64,000 nucleotides of DNA from Clostridia bacterium (GTDB lineage: Bacteria > Bacillota > Clostridia > Christensenellales > CAG-1252): assembly GCA_024685775.1 (NCBI GenBank), contig JAIKVL010000006.1, positions 1 to 64,000 on the forward strand, written 5' to 3'. Of the stretch, positions 24,408 through 34,413 are shown in pieces (the stretch's first letter is position 1; each line of letters begins with the position of its first letter). Below the pieces are notes generated by a model. That model had not been told where the DNA came from and searched no databases. It saw only the letters and a program-made list of their open reading frames with translations. The translations under genes and the position numbers were made by a program.

Positions 24408-27400
24408 AAAAGAAACTATTGTTTGTAATCATGGTCTGCGCGGTTTTGGCTCTCGCGGTCGTTCTCGTCGGCTGCGGAAATACCAAGCTTGCAAACCCGC
24501 GCAACCTGAACCTTTCCGAGGGCTACCTGATGTGGGGTGAGGTAAAAGGTGCGGACGGCTATTTGGTCTATTTCAACGACGATTTAGTCAACCGCTACTA
24601 CGTTGAAAATACCTACCTCGCCATCGACGATCCCGAGATTCGATCGTCGCTCCGCAGCGGTTCCGTCAATAATATGTACGTTCGCGCGGTCAATTTGGAT
24701 AAAAACAAATTGCCTGTCAACGCGTCGGACAGGAGCTTGATCAAATTCAATTACTCCCGTCAGCTCGCCACGCCGAACAAAGTCACGCTGAAAGGTGAGA
24801 AGTTCAGTTGGAGAGCGGTTTCCGAAGCGAAGGACTATCAGGCTTACGTTCGTCAAGACGGACAAACCGAGGGAACTCTTTATAAGATGACTTGGCAGAC
24901 GGGTACCGCGAGCGTATCCGGAACGATCAACGATCTCCCGAACGGTTTGATGTATTACGTCAGCATCGTCGCTTGTTGCGACGGCTACGAAAACAGCGTT
25001 CCTTCCGTCGAAGTCCCGTTCGATCGCACCGTCGTCAACGTCGATCAATCGCAATACTTCGTCTTTGCGGACGGTCAATCGGTTCGTTTGACCGAATCGG
25101 ACGAGGACGACGTCTATTCCGCAGAGCTTACCCTTAAAGCGGATAGTTCCGTCAGCGTCAAAGATAATGCGGGCGCGGAATTCGAGCTTACGAAGCCGAC
25201 GCTTGTAAACGGCGACTATGAGATCAAACTCAACACCGCTACCAAGAAAGCGACTTTGACGAAGATCACCAATTACTATTTGTTTGCGGGCGCTTCTGCC
25301 CAAGGCGAAAAACTGTTGCTCGGAGAGGGCGGCTATATCACGGCTGCCACCTTTACGGACGGAATGACCTACGTCGTTAAGGATGACGAGGGCAACAGCC
25401 TTACCGCTTATTCGGACGACAGCGCGAGCCAAGGCACCGCGTTTGCGGGCGGATCTTTCTTGATCTTGGTCAACGCGGAGACCAAAGAGGTCACCGTTAA
25501 AGCGACTGAATCGAGCGGAAACGATACTCCCGAAACTTCGAAGGACGGAAAGTGGGCGGTCACCTTGCACTATAATTTCCCGAACAGTCCTGCGGATATC
25601 GTCGTCTACGTCGAGAACAATCGTTCGATGGCGACTCCCGCGAAACCCGTTCGTAACGGATTCGTCTTCGCGGGTTGGTACGAAGATCCGACTTGCGTCA
25701 TCGAAGCGGAATTCGGAAGCAAATCGAGTTACTTCAAGATTACCGCGCCGACCGATCTTTACGCGAAGTGGACGGTCGACACGACCCTCGATCCCGATCC
25801 GCAGCCCGGTCCCGGACCCGATCCGCAACCCGGCCCCGGACCCGATCCGCTTCCCGATTGCGATTATCACGTCGACGCGAACGGCGACGGTAAGTGCGAT
25901 AAGTGCACGCGCGATATGCCCGTCGTCGAGGATACCTACGGAACGATCTATTTGAACGTTTCCAATTTCTCTTGGTTCGCCGATAATAACGCGAATATCA
26001 ACGTCCATATTTGGTATGATGACGGCACGAATAATAACTGGCCGGGCGCCAAGATGACCTTGAAGAACGGTTTGTACGAGGCACAGTATTACACCTCTCG
26101 TACGGTCAAAGGTATTATCTTTACCCGTAACGATCCGAACCCGAATCCGAACGAAGGTTCCGTGACCGAATGGGATCGCATCGAGATCGGTGAAAACCTT
26201 GCGGGATTCGACGCGAATCATCCCGTCTATTATCTGAGAAGCTATCGCCATGCGGATGAAGTCTGCGAGTTCAGCGGAAAATGGCTTGCGGTCGGAGAAG
26301 AAGACCCGATCTACGTCACAGGTGACAAGAAAGCCTATCTCGACTTCCGTAACGTCGATTGGTTCGCTTCGGCAGGTGCGAAACTTTATGCGTACGTTTG
26401 GTATACCGACGAGTCGAAGAACGCGGAATTCCCCGGTAAGGAAATGCTCTTTACGAACGGCGCTTCCGAGACGCATTACTGCGCGTATATCGAGTATTCT
26501 TCCGAAAAGACGCTTGCCGGTATCATCTTTACCCGCAACGATCCGAGAAAACCGATCACGGGCGAGGGCGAAGGTCTTTGGAACAAGATCGAGATCAGCG
26601 CCGCCGCGGGCAACCTCGGATTGACCGCCGCGCTTCCCGCTTTCCGCTTGACTTCCGTCAACGGTAACGATTTCGAGGGAACTTGGGTCAGCGAAGAAAC
26701 AGCGCTCAGCGGAACCGGCGTCATCGTTACGCCCGATCCCGATCCGACGCCCGATCCCGAATGGAACGGAACGGTTACCGTCGATCTCAGCGGCGTCGAT
26801 TGGTTCGGCACGGAAGGATGCGTCCCGTATATCTACGTTTGGTATTCCGACGAATCGAATAACGGTAAATACCCGGGCGTCAAGATGACCGCAGGCAATA
26901 AAGAGGGGTATTACACCTATGTTGTCGATACGACTAAGAAAGAAGTTTCCGGGCTCTTGATCGTTCGCGTCAGCGCGGATGGCAAGACGATGTATAATAA
27001 GACGGTCAACTATGCTTTGCCCGCCACGCATATCGTTCACGTTGCGGCAGCAGATCTCAGCGAGATTCCCGAAGATCAGCGCACGATCGAGACGGGTTCG
27101 CCCGATCCGGGTCCCGCCCAGACGATTACGGTCTACTATTACAATAAGAATAGTTGGAGCACCGTTAAAGCGTACGCTTGGTCGGGTGACGGTGAAAGCG
27201 CCGTCAAGTATCTTGGCGATTGGCCGGGCACCGCTATGACCGCGGTTAGCGGGAAAGCCGGTTGGTATCAGATCGCAGTCAATAAGAACGCGACCAAGAT
27301 CGCCTTTACCAACGGTTTGGACGGCGATGCGAATAAGACCGCGGATCTCGCGCTTATCGCGGCGACGCCGTACTATAAGGACGGTTGGACGGCGGATTAT

Positions 27401-27712
27401 CCCGCGGAAACGCCCGCTTGGGACGGCACCGTGACGATCGACGTTACCGCGCTTCCGTGGTTTGAGAACGACAGCGCAACCGCTTATCTGTACGTTTGGT
27501 ATACGGATGATACGAACAACGGAACATATCCGGGCGTCAAGATGACTTGGGTCATCAACGGAATCTATCACGCGAAGATCGACACGACGAAAACTTTTGC
27601 AGGATTAAAGTTGACGCGTCGCAGCGCAGACGGAACTGTTGAACATAATGCTACCGGAGATATAACCGAAATGCCCGAGAATCACACCTTCGTGATTACC
27701 TCGATGAACTGA
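24404..27712 (+). CDS. Surface lipoprotein with InlB repeat and five CBM modules
   Basis: 1102 residues. Lipobox cysteine at 24 (LVGC). FN3-like segments fill the first ~210 residues, two small beta domains follow (210-370), then an InlB-type repeat (about 385-465), a PQPGPGPDP linker, and a small HVDANGDGKCDKC knot (about 487-500). Next come modules with WF..VHIWY..WPGAKM, WF..YAYVWYTDESKNAEFPG, WF..YIYVWYSDESNNGKYPG, a CBM26-like unit (ITVYYYNKNSWSTVKAYAW) and a last WF..YLYVWYTDDTNNGTYPG. Only binding modules are seen, so it is presumed to dock starch at the surface. The ATG overlaps the previous stop (four bases), with GGAGG inside the upstream gene. Confidence 0.75.
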   Translation: MKKKLLFVIMVCAVLALAVVLVGCGNTKLANPRNLNLSEGYLMWGEVKGADGYLVYFNDDLVNRYYVENTYLAIDDPEIRSSLRSGSVNNMYVRAVNLDKNKLPVNASDRSLIKFNYSRQLATPNKVTLKGEKFSWRAVSEAKDYQAYVRQDGQTEGTLYKMTWQTGTASVSGTINDLPNGLMYYVSIVACCDGYENSVPSVEVPFDRTVVNVDQSQYFVFADGQSVRLTESDEDDVYSAELTLKADSSVSVKDNAGAEFELTKPTLVNGDYEIKLNTATKKATLTKITNYYLFAGASAQGEKLLLGEGGYITAATFTDGMTYVVKDDEGNSLTAYSDDSASQGTAFAGGSFLILVNAETKEVTVKATESSGNDTPETSKDGKWAVTLHYNFPNSPADIVVYVENNRSMATPAKPVRNGFVFAGWYEDPTCVIEAEFGSKSSYFKITAPTDLYAKWTVDTTLDPDPQPGPGPDPQPGPGPDPLPDCDYHVDANGDGKCDKCTRDMPVVEDTYGTIYLNVSNFSWFADNNANINVHIWYDDGTNNNWPGAKMTLKNGLYEAQYYTSRTVKGIIFTRNDPNPNPNEGSVTEWDRIEIGENLAGFDANHPVYYLRSYRHADEVCEFSGKWLAVGEEDPIYVTGDKKAYLDFRNVDWFASAGAKLYAYVWYTDESKNAEFPGKEMLFTNGASETHYCAYIEYSSEKTLAGIIFTRNDPRKPITGEGEGLWNKIEISAAAGNLGLTAALPAFRLTSVNGNDFEGTWVSEETALSGTGVIVTPDPDPTPDPEWNGTVTVDLSGVDWFGTEGCVPYIYVWYSDESNNGKYPGVKMTAGNKEGYYTYVVDTTKKEVSGLLIVRVSADGKTMYNKTVNYALPATHIVHVAAADLSEIPEDQRTIETGSPDPGPAQTITVYYYNKNSWSTVKAYAWSGDGESAVKYLGDWPGTAMTAVSGKAGWYQIAVNKNATKIAFTNGLDGDANKTADLALIAATPYYKDGWTADYPAETPAWDGTVTIDVTALPWFENDSATAYLYVWYTDDTNNGTYPGVKMTWVINGIYHAKIDTTKTFAGLKLTRRSADGTVEHNATGDITEMPENHTFVITSMN

Positions 27713-27748
27713 CCTAACAAAAAAGTTTGGTAAAAGGAGAAGCCAAAT

Positions 27749-29107
27749 ATGAAAAGAAAAATTTTGAAAGCACTGACAATAACCTTGGCTGCATTGATGC
27801 TCTTCGTCTTTGTTGCTTGTTCGCCCGAAGTGATCTACGTGGCGGACTTTACGGGCGGAAACGGGACGGTTATTCCGAACCCGAACCCGACGCCCACGCC
27901 GAATCCGACGCCGAACCCGACGCCGAATCCGAATCCGGCTCCCGTCGACGACGGAACGGGCGACGGCAGCACCTATAAACTTCGCGTTTGGTGCGCCGAA
28001 GAGGACGAAGATATGATCCATCAAATGCTCGATGCCTATGAATTAAAGTATAAGGATAACAACTACACCTTTACGATCGAAAAGCTCGGCGAGGACGTCG
28101 TCAGCGCGAAGGTCATTCAGGACGTTGAAGAAGCCGCGGACGTTTTCTCGTTCGCAAACGACCAACTCGGTTTGCTCATTAAGAACCAAGCCTTGACGCA
28201 GGTCCCGACGCAATATACCGCGCAGATCGATCAGCAGATCGACGTCGCGAAACTTGCGGCTTCGTACAGCAATTCCTACTACGCTTTCCCGTACAGCTAC
28301 GAGAACTGCTTCCTGTATTACAATAAATCTTTGATCTCGGACGTCAGCTCCCTCGAAAAGATCCTGACCTCTCAAATCAAGAACGTCGACTATAACCTCG
28401 GCATCGATATGGGCGACAGCTACTACACCACGATGTTCCTTTACACCGCGGGCGTAACGATCTTCGGCGAGCAGGGCAACGATCCGACGGACGTGAACCT
28501 CGATAACGCGAACGCTTACAAGGCTTGCCGCTATATCGCCTCTCTTGCGGGGCAGAAGAAGCTCGGCTCGATTTCCAAAGCCGACCAGTACGCTTCTTTG
28601 AAAAACGGTAAGGTCGCCGCGATGATCTCCGGTCCTCACATGATCAGCCAATTCCAAGACGCTCTCGGAACGAACTTCGCCGTCGCGACGCTTCCGACGA
28701 TCCGTTTCGCGGGTGAGACGAAAGACACTCCGCTCGTCAGCTTCTCCGGCGTCAAGATGTACGGCGTCAGCCGTAAGTCCACCGCGAAGCGCGATGAGAA
28801 GAGCACGGCGGAAGCGTTGAAACTCGCGGCGTATCTCTCCAACGCGGATAATCAGACGATCCGTCTCGAAGAACGTGAATTCTGCCCGACCGACGCCGAT
28901 CTCTTCGACGCAGCTTCGAACTCCGTCGAGACCGTCGAAGTCGTCGTCGAACAAAGTAATTACAGCAAATTGAAGCCCGGTCTCATCCAAATGAGCAACT
29001 ATTGGGATAATATGAAAGGCTTCTTGCTCGGCGTCTACAAGCTCAGCTATCCCGAAAAGGATTGGAGCGCCGAACTCAAAAAAGTCGAGAATAAATTGAA
29101 GGGCTAA
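27749..29107 (+). CDS. Maltodextrin-type ABC solute-binding lipoprotein
   Basis: 452 residues. Lipobox cysteine at 24 (FVFVAC), then a long Pro/Asn/Thr linker (PNPTPTPNP repeats, about 48-70) that would lift the domain off the membrane. The remainder follows the family 1 solute-binding fold: YKLRVWCAEEDEDMIHQM at the start, ADVFSFANDQLGLL, AFPYSYENCFLYYNKSL, and KVAAMISGPHMISQF. It should deliver maltodextrins from the surface amylase and pullulanase to the two permeases encoded immediately after. AAAAGGAG precedes the ATG. Confidence 0.85.
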   Translation: MKRKILKALTITLAALMLFVFVACSPEVIYVADFTGGNGTVIPNPNPTPTPNPTPNPTPNPNPAPVDDGTGDGSTYKLRVWCAEEDEDMIHQMLDAYELKYKDNNYTFTIEKLGEDVVSAKVIQDVEEAADVFSFANDQLGLLIKNQALTQVPTQYTAQIDQQIDVAKLAASYSNSYYAFPYSYENCFLYYNKSLISDVSSLEKILTSQIKNVDYNLGIDMGDSYYTTMFLYTAGVTIFGEQGNDPTDVNLDNANAYKACRYIASLAGQKKLGSISKADQYASLKNGKVAAMISGPHMISQFQDALGTNFAVATLPTIRFAGETKDTPLVSFSGVKMYGVSRKSTAKRDEKSTAEALKLAAYLSNADNQTIRLEEREFCPTDADLFDAASNSVETVEVVVEQSNYSKLKPGLIQMSNYWDNMKGFLLGVYKLSYPEKDWSAELKKVENKLKG

Positions 29108-29117
29108 GGAGTAGAGT

Positions 29118-30617
29118 ATGGCAGAAAACGAGTTGAAAAACAAAAACTCCGTCGGGTCTTCTCACAAGAAGGGCTTTGCAAAGTTCGGTGAAAAGATCAA
29201 GGCGGGGCTTACAAAGTTCGGTCGCGGTTTCGTGTCGTTACCCAAAAACTTCGTGAAACTTTGCGTCAAAATCGGGACCGGCGTCAGAGATGGCGTTAAG
29301 AACTACGTGTCGATCTTCCGCGAGGGAGATCTCGGCGTTCGCCTTTCCTTCGTCGTGATGGGCGCGGGCGCGTTCGCTCGCAAGCAGATCGCGAAAGGCG
29401 TGACCTATCTTGCGATCCAGCTGTTGTTTATCTTTTATATGATCTTCAACGGCGCGGGCGCGATCCGTGGCTTCTTTACCCTCGGAACGGAATTTACCTA
29501 CGATATTCACTATCTGAATAACGGGACGACTTCGGCGGTGCAGGGCGATAACTCCATGCTTTGCCTGTTGTTCGGCGTCGTCGCGATCGCGGTTATCGTC
29601 GCGTTTATCGTGATGTATTTCTCGAATATCCGTTCGGCGAACGAAGCCTACGAGAATTCGATCGTCGGTCGCAAACTTCCGACCTTCAAGGATGATCTCA
29701 AAGATCTGTTCGACAATAAGTTCTACGTCGTTTTGCTTGCGGTCGCATTGATCGGCGTTATCGCGTTTACCGTGCTTCCGTTGGTCTTTATGATCCTCAT
29801 TGCGTTTACGAACTTCGACCAAGATCACTCGGCTACGAGCGGCTTTAACTGGGTCGGGCTGGATAACTTTAAATCCCTCGTCGGGACGACGGGGCTTTCC
29901 ACGACCTTCTTCCCGGTCTTGGGTTGGACGCTCCTTTGGGCGCTTTGCGCGACTTTCCTGAACTACTTCCTCGGCGTCGCGCTCGCGCTCCTTATCAATA
30001 AAAAGGATATCAAGGGTCAGAAAGTTTGGAGAACGTTCTTCGTCCTTACGATCGCGATCCCGCAGTTCGTCTCCCTCTTGTTGATGCGTCAGCTTCTCGG
30101 ACCGTTCGGACCGATCATGGAGCTCTTCGGAAAGACCGGCACCGATCTCTTCGATAACACGAATACCGCGAGAATGATCATTATCTTGGTCAACCTGTGG
30201 ATCGGTATTCCGTACTCGATGCTTATCACTTCGGGTATCTTGATGAATATCCCCGCCGACCTTTACGAATCGGCTCGTATCGACGGCGCGGGCAAACTCA
30301 CGATGTTCAGAAAGATCACCTTGCCGTATATCCTGTTCGTTACTGGTCCTTACCTGATCACGCAGTTTATCGGCAACATCAATAACTTTAACATTATTTA
30401 CCTCTTGACGGGCGGCGGACCGTTCGGCGAAGCAGGGTACAGCGACGGCGCGGGCGGAACGTCCTTGCTCGTTACTTGGCTTTACACGATGACCGGTAAC
30501 AGCAACTACAAGCTCGCATCTACCTTGGGTATTTTGACGTTTATCGTCTGCTCGATCGTGTCGCTTATCACGTATCGCAACAGTTCTGCAAGTAAAAACG
30601 AGGAGGATTTCCAATAA
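29118..30617 (+). CDS. MalF-like maltodextrin ABC permease
   Basis: 499 residues, membrane. A basic amphipathic N-terminal region of about 90 residues (KKGFAKFGEKIKAGL..) and one or two helices (RLSFVVMGAGAFARKQIAKG..) come before the usual six-helix permease core. The cytoplasmic EAA loop is ESARIDGAGKLTMFRKITLP, the site that contacts the ATPase. MalF of enteric bacteria is of similar length but gains it by a periplasmic loop; here the extra part is N-terminal, as in many Clostridia. It starts 10 bases after the binding-protein stop behind AAGGAG and its stop overlaps the next start. Confidence 0.88.
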   Translation: MAENELKNKNSVGSSHKKGFAKFGEKIKAGLTKFGRGFVSLPKNFVKLCVKIGTGVRDGVKNYVSIFREGDLGVRLSFVVMGAGAFARKQIAKGVTYLAIQLLFIFYMIFNGAGAIRGFFTLGTEFTYDIHYLNNGTTSAVQGDNSMLCLLFGVVAIAVIVAFIVMYFSNIRSANEAYENSIVGRKLPTFKDDLKDLFDNKFYVVLLAVALIGVIAFTVLPLVFMILIAFTNFDQDHSATSGFNWVGLDNFKSLVGTTGLSTTFFPVLGWTLLWALCATFLNYFLGVALALLINKKDIKGQKVWRTFFVLTIAIPQFVSLLLMRQLLGPFGPIMELFGKTGTDLFDNTNTARMIIILVNLWIGIPYSMLITSGILMNIPADLYESARIDGAGKLTMFRKITLPYILFVTGPYLITQFIGNINNFNIIYLLTGGGPFGEAGYSDGAGGTSLLVTWLYTMTGNSNYKLASTLGILTFIVCSIVSLITYRNSSASKNEEDFQ

Positions 30618-31513
30618 TGAGCCAAATTACAACGACTAAGAAAACCTCTAGTATCAAACGCAGAAAACTGATCAGCCAAACCTCGGCGTACATCATTTTG
30701 GGAGTGTTGTCTTTCATTTGGATCATGGCGCTTATTTGGATGATCATTCAATCCTTCGCGGGACCCGAAGGCTCGTATCAAAACGGGCATCTTTTCCCGT
30801 CGACGTTCAGCTTGTATTGGTATAAGCAGCTCTTTACGAACACCAATTATCCGTATTGGAAATGGTTCATCAATACCTTTATCATCGCGGTCGTTTGTAT
30901 GTTCCTTTCCACCTTCTTTACGATCTCGATGGCGTACGTTATGAGCCGTTTCCGCTTTAAGAGCCGTAAGAGACTCCAATCGATCGGTATGATCCTCGGT
31001 ATGTTCCCGGGCTTTATGTCGATGGCGGCGATCTATTACATCTTCAAATCCGTCGGTATGGCGGGTAACGTCGAAGTTTGGAAGAAACTCATCGCCTTGA
31101 TCCTCGTCTATTCCGGATCGGCGGGCTTGGGGTACTACGTCTCCAAAGGCTTCTTCGATACGGTCAGCCGTTCTTTGGACGAGGCGGCTCGTATCGACGG
31201 CGCGACGAACTCGCAAGTCTTCTTCAAAGTTATCCTCCCGCTCAGTAAACCGATTATCGTTTACACCGCGCTTATGAGCTTCCTTTCTCCTTGGGGCGAC
31301 TTCATCTTTTCCAGCTACCTCCTCGGCACGCAAACCGAAGGCTGGACGGTCGCCGTCGGCTTGTATACGCTCGTAAACGACCACAACATCACGACCTACT
31401 ATAATATGTTTATGGCGGGCGCGGTTTTGATCGCGGTTCCCATAACGATCCTGTTCCTTTGCTTGCAACGTTACTTCGTCGAAGGTATCACCGGCGGCGC
31501 GGTCAAAGGATAA
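30617..31513 (+). CDS. MalG-like maltodextrin ABC permease
   Basis: 298 residues with about six membrane helices. The EAA motif DEAARIDGATNSQVFFKVIL is canonical, followed by LPLSKPIIV. The N-terminal region (SAYIILGVLSFIWIMALIWM) is the first helix. It pairs with the MalF-like permease to form the membrane channel for maltodextrins; the ATG shares a base with the preceding TAA and lies after GAGGAGG. Confidence 0.9.
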   Translation: MSQITTTKKTSSIKRRKLISQTSAYIILGVLSFIWIMALIWMIIQSFAGPEGSYQNGHLFPSTFSLYWYKQLFTNTNYPYWKWFINTFIIAVVCMFLSTFFTISMAYVMSRFRFKSRKRLQSIGMILGMFPGFMSMAAIYYIFKSVGMAGNVEVWKKLIALILVYSGSAGLGYYVSKGFFDTVSRSLDEAARIDGATNSQVFFKVILPLSKPIIVYTALMSFLSPWGDFIFSSYLLGTQTEGWTVAVGLYTLVNDHNITTYYNMFMAGAVLIAVPITILFLCLQRYFVEGITGGAVKG

Positions 31514-31522
31514 GGAGGTGCT

Positions 31523-34399
31523 ATGAAGCGTAAACTTACAGTCATTTTACTCTTGATCGCTCTGGTCGTAACGGCGGGCGCGATCTCCATGGTGGCGACT
31601 GCCTCCGCCGCGGAAAACGGCGTCGTCTACGTCCACTTCTATAACGGCTCCGGAGAATATTCTTGGGGCGAGTGGGCAGGCAAAAAGGACGTCAACTGGG
31701 GATCGTACTACTGGATCGACACGGGGCGTGTGACCGCTTGGCAGGGGAACGACGAGGAATTTGCCAAAAGAGACGATGACGGAAACGTCACACTCGGGCA
31801 GAACGGAGAGCCGAATATCGGCAAACTGTTCAAGATCAACCTCAACGCCTCCGAGACCAAAGCTTGCCAACAGGGCAAGAAACTCGGTCTCATTATGGTT
31901 CGCTCCTACGTCGACGAACTCGGGTATCTGACCCCTTATTGGAACAACAATACCGGTAAAGATCTTTCGAGCGACCGTTATCTCGACGTCCAGTTCGACT
32001 CGAATAACGAATACCATATTTGGATCATCGCCGGCGACAAAAACAACTATACTTCGCTTGCTTCGGCAAAGAGCGCGTTCGAGCGTATCGAATCCGCGAA
32101 CTTCGACGATTTCAATTCGTTGATCTTGCAAAGCACGAAGGCGATTACGCCGCAAACGGACATCAGTATTTATAAGGTGACGGACGCGATCGAAAATCCG
32201 GAAGGCGAGCTCTTCCTTCAAAATCTGCACGTTTCCGAAGTTTGGAACGGCGGCTTGAACGGCAAGATCACGAATCTCGGTCTCGAAAGCGGCTTCGATT
32301 GGAGCGCCGATTATCAGGTCTATATCGAAGAAGTCTCGGCGTTCCGCACTTCCGCGAATAAGACGAGGCTCTTCCTCTCCGATAAGTTCAAAACGGATTG
32401 CGTCCCGTCCGCCGATCAAAAACTCGGCGTCGAGTACACGAAGGACAACACGACGTTCCGCGTCTGGGCGCCGCTTTCTACCAACGTCGTCGTCAATTTC
32501 TATCGCACCGGTAACGAGCTCGACCTTTCTCTCGCTCGCAGCGCGCTTGCGATGACGAGAGGGGAGAAAGGCGTTTGGGAACTTGCGGTGAACGAGGATT
32601 TGAACGGGATCTATTACACCTACACGAACTACGTCGCGGGCGACGCTCCCGAGACGGTGGACGTCTATGCGAGCGCGGTCGGCGTAAACGGAAACCGCGG
32701 TATGATCTGCGATCTCGACGCGACCGACCCGGACGGCTGGGACGAAGATCTCACAAACGCGCGGTCGATCCGTCAGAACAACAGTCAAAACGGCGTCATT
32801 TGGGAAGTCCACGTTCGCGACTTCTCGATCTCGCCGGACAGCGGATTGACCTATAAAGGCAAATACCTCGCCTTTACCGAGCAGAATACGACGGTCAAAG
32901 GTTCGACCCTGAAATCCGGTATCGCTTACCTCAAAGAACTCGGGATCAACTACGTCCACCTGAACCCCGTCTACGATTTCTCGACGGTCGATGAAGAGTA
33001 TATCAACAACACCGATTATACGACCAAGCAGAACTGGGGCTACGATCCGAAAAACTATAACGTTCCCGAAGGCAGTTACGCGACGGACGCCGAACACGGT
33101 GAAGTCCGTATCAACGAATTCAAGCAAATGGTGCAGGCGTTGCACGAAGCGGGCATCGGCGTGATCATGGACGTCGTCTATAACCACACCTACACCGCGG
33201 ACAGCTACTTCGAAAAGACCGTCCCCGGATACTACTATCGCCAAGCCCTCGAATGGGGGCACGAAGGCGACAACTGGTTCCAAGTCGAAGGAACTTTCGG
33301 AAAGACCGCTTGGACGACGAACGCTCTCGGCGCTTACAACCTCTCCGACGGTTCGGGGTGCAGTAACGAGACGGCTTCCGAACGCGAAATGTACCGCAAG
33401 TACATGGTGGACAGCTTGACCTTCTGGGCGGACGAATATCATATCGACGGCTTCCGCTTCGACCTTATGGCGATCCACGACACCAAGACGATGCAGAGCA
33501 TCCGCAATTCGTTGAACGAGTTGCCGGGCGGTCAATGCATCTTCCTGTACGGCGAACCGTGGGCGGCGGGCTCTCTCGGAATGGAAAAGGGCTACGTCAG
33601 CGCGGACACGAACAGCCTCGGCAGCGTCGAAATGACGGGTATTCGCGCGTTCAACGACCGTATGCGCGAAGGAATCAAAGGAAATAACAGCGGCGGCACG
33701 GGGTACGTTCAGGGCAACACTTCGGACGACTCTTTGAATCGCGTAAAAGCCGGTATCAACGGTTACTTCGCGGGAACGGATTCCGCGGGAAACAATCACG
33801 CGATCACCTACACGACGTCGCACGATAACTACACGCTTTGGGATCAACTGATCACGACGATCGTCACGAATAAGACTCCGACGCTTTACAGCGAGCGTAA
33901 CGCGGTCATCGAGCGCAAAAACATTATGGCGGCAACCTTGACTTTGACGAGTCGCGGAACGGCGTTCATCCTTGCCGGCGAAGAATTCGCGAGGACGAAG
34001 TACGGCAACCATAACAGTTATAACGCGCAGGATAAGATCAACGCGCTCGATTACGCGCGCCAAAAAGAATTCGCCGCGCTCACGGATTGGTACAGAGGAC
34101 TCATCCATCTGCGCACCGATTTTAAGGGAATCGCGACCGGGACTTCACCCGCGGAGATCATCCCCTACGACGGCGACAAAGCGAATTGCATCGGGTATAT
34201 ATTCAACTCGGTCGAAGGCGATCCCTATTCGAGGGTGTACGTCCTGACCAACCCGAACGCGAGCGCGCGCACCTTCGAGATTATCGGAAATTGGCGCATC
34301 CTCGCGGATGAGAACGGATTCCACAACGGCAATATGCAAAACGTGACGGGCGGCAACGTGACTTTGCCCGCATACGGCACCTATATTTTGGTTCAATAA
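31523..34399 (+). CDS. pulA: Secreted type I pullulanase (GH13)
   Basis: 958 residues. Signal peptide of about 30 residues ending near ATASAAENG, no lipobox. An N-terminal carbohydrate-binding domain (about 35-200), a second small domain, then a CBM48-like module (about 305-405, TTFRVWAPLSTNVVVNF). The type I pullulanase mark NWGYDPKNYNVPEGSY is present, and so are DVVYNHTY, HIDGFRFDLM with nucleophile D647, YGEPWAAG with acid/base E678, and TSHDN with D768. It cuts alpha-1,6 branches of pullulan, amylopectin or glycogen outside the membrane, giving linear dextrins for import. Placed between the permeases and the ATPase gene of the same transporter, 9 bases after malG. Confidence 0.9.
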   Translation: MKRKLTVILLLIALVVTAGAISMVATASAAENGVVYVHFYNGSGEYSWGEWAGKKDVNWGSYYWIDTGRVTAWQGNDEEFAKRDDDGNVTLGQNGEPNIGKLFKINLNASETKACQQGKKLGLIMVRSYVDELGYLTPYWNNNTGKDLSSDRYLDVQFDSNNEYHIWIIAGDKNNYTSLASAKSAFERIESANFDDFNSLILQSTKAITPQTDISIYKVTDAIENPEGELFLQNLHVSEVWNGGLNGKITNLGLESGFDWSADYQVYIEEVSAFRTSANKTRLFLSDKFKTDCVPSADQKLGVEYTKDNTTFRVWAPLSTNVVVNFYRTGNELDLSLARSALAMTRGEKGVWELAVNEDLNGIYYTYTNYVAGDAPETVDVYASAVGVNGNRGMICDLDATDPDGWDEDLTNARSIRQNNSQNGVIWEVHVRDFSISPDSGLTYKGKYLAFTEQNTTVKGSTLKSGIAYLKELGINYVHLNPVYDFSTVDEEYINNTDYTTKQNWGYDPKNYNVPEGSYATDAEHGEVRINEFKQMVQALHEAGIGVIMDVVYNHTYTADSYFEKTVPGYYYRQALEWGHEGDNWFQVEGTFGKTAWTTNALGAYNLSDGSGCSNETASEREMYRKYMVDSLTFWADEYHIDGFRFDLMAIHDTKTMQSIRNSLNELPGGQCIFLYGEPWAAGSLGMEKGYVSADTNSLGSVEMTGIRAFNDRMREGIKGNNSGGTGYVQGNTSDDSLNRVKAGINGYFAGTDSAGNNHAITYTTSHDNYTLWDQLITTIVTNKTPTLYSERNAVIERKNIMAATLTLTSRGTAFILAGEEFARTKYGNHNSYNAQDKINALDYARQKEFAALTDWYRGLIHLRTDFKGIATGTSPAEIIPYDGDKANCIGYIFNSVEGDPYSRVYVLTNPNASARTFEIIGNWRILADENGFHNGNMQNVTGGNVTLPAYGTYILVQ

Positions 34400-34413
34400 G
34401 AGAGGTAAATACT

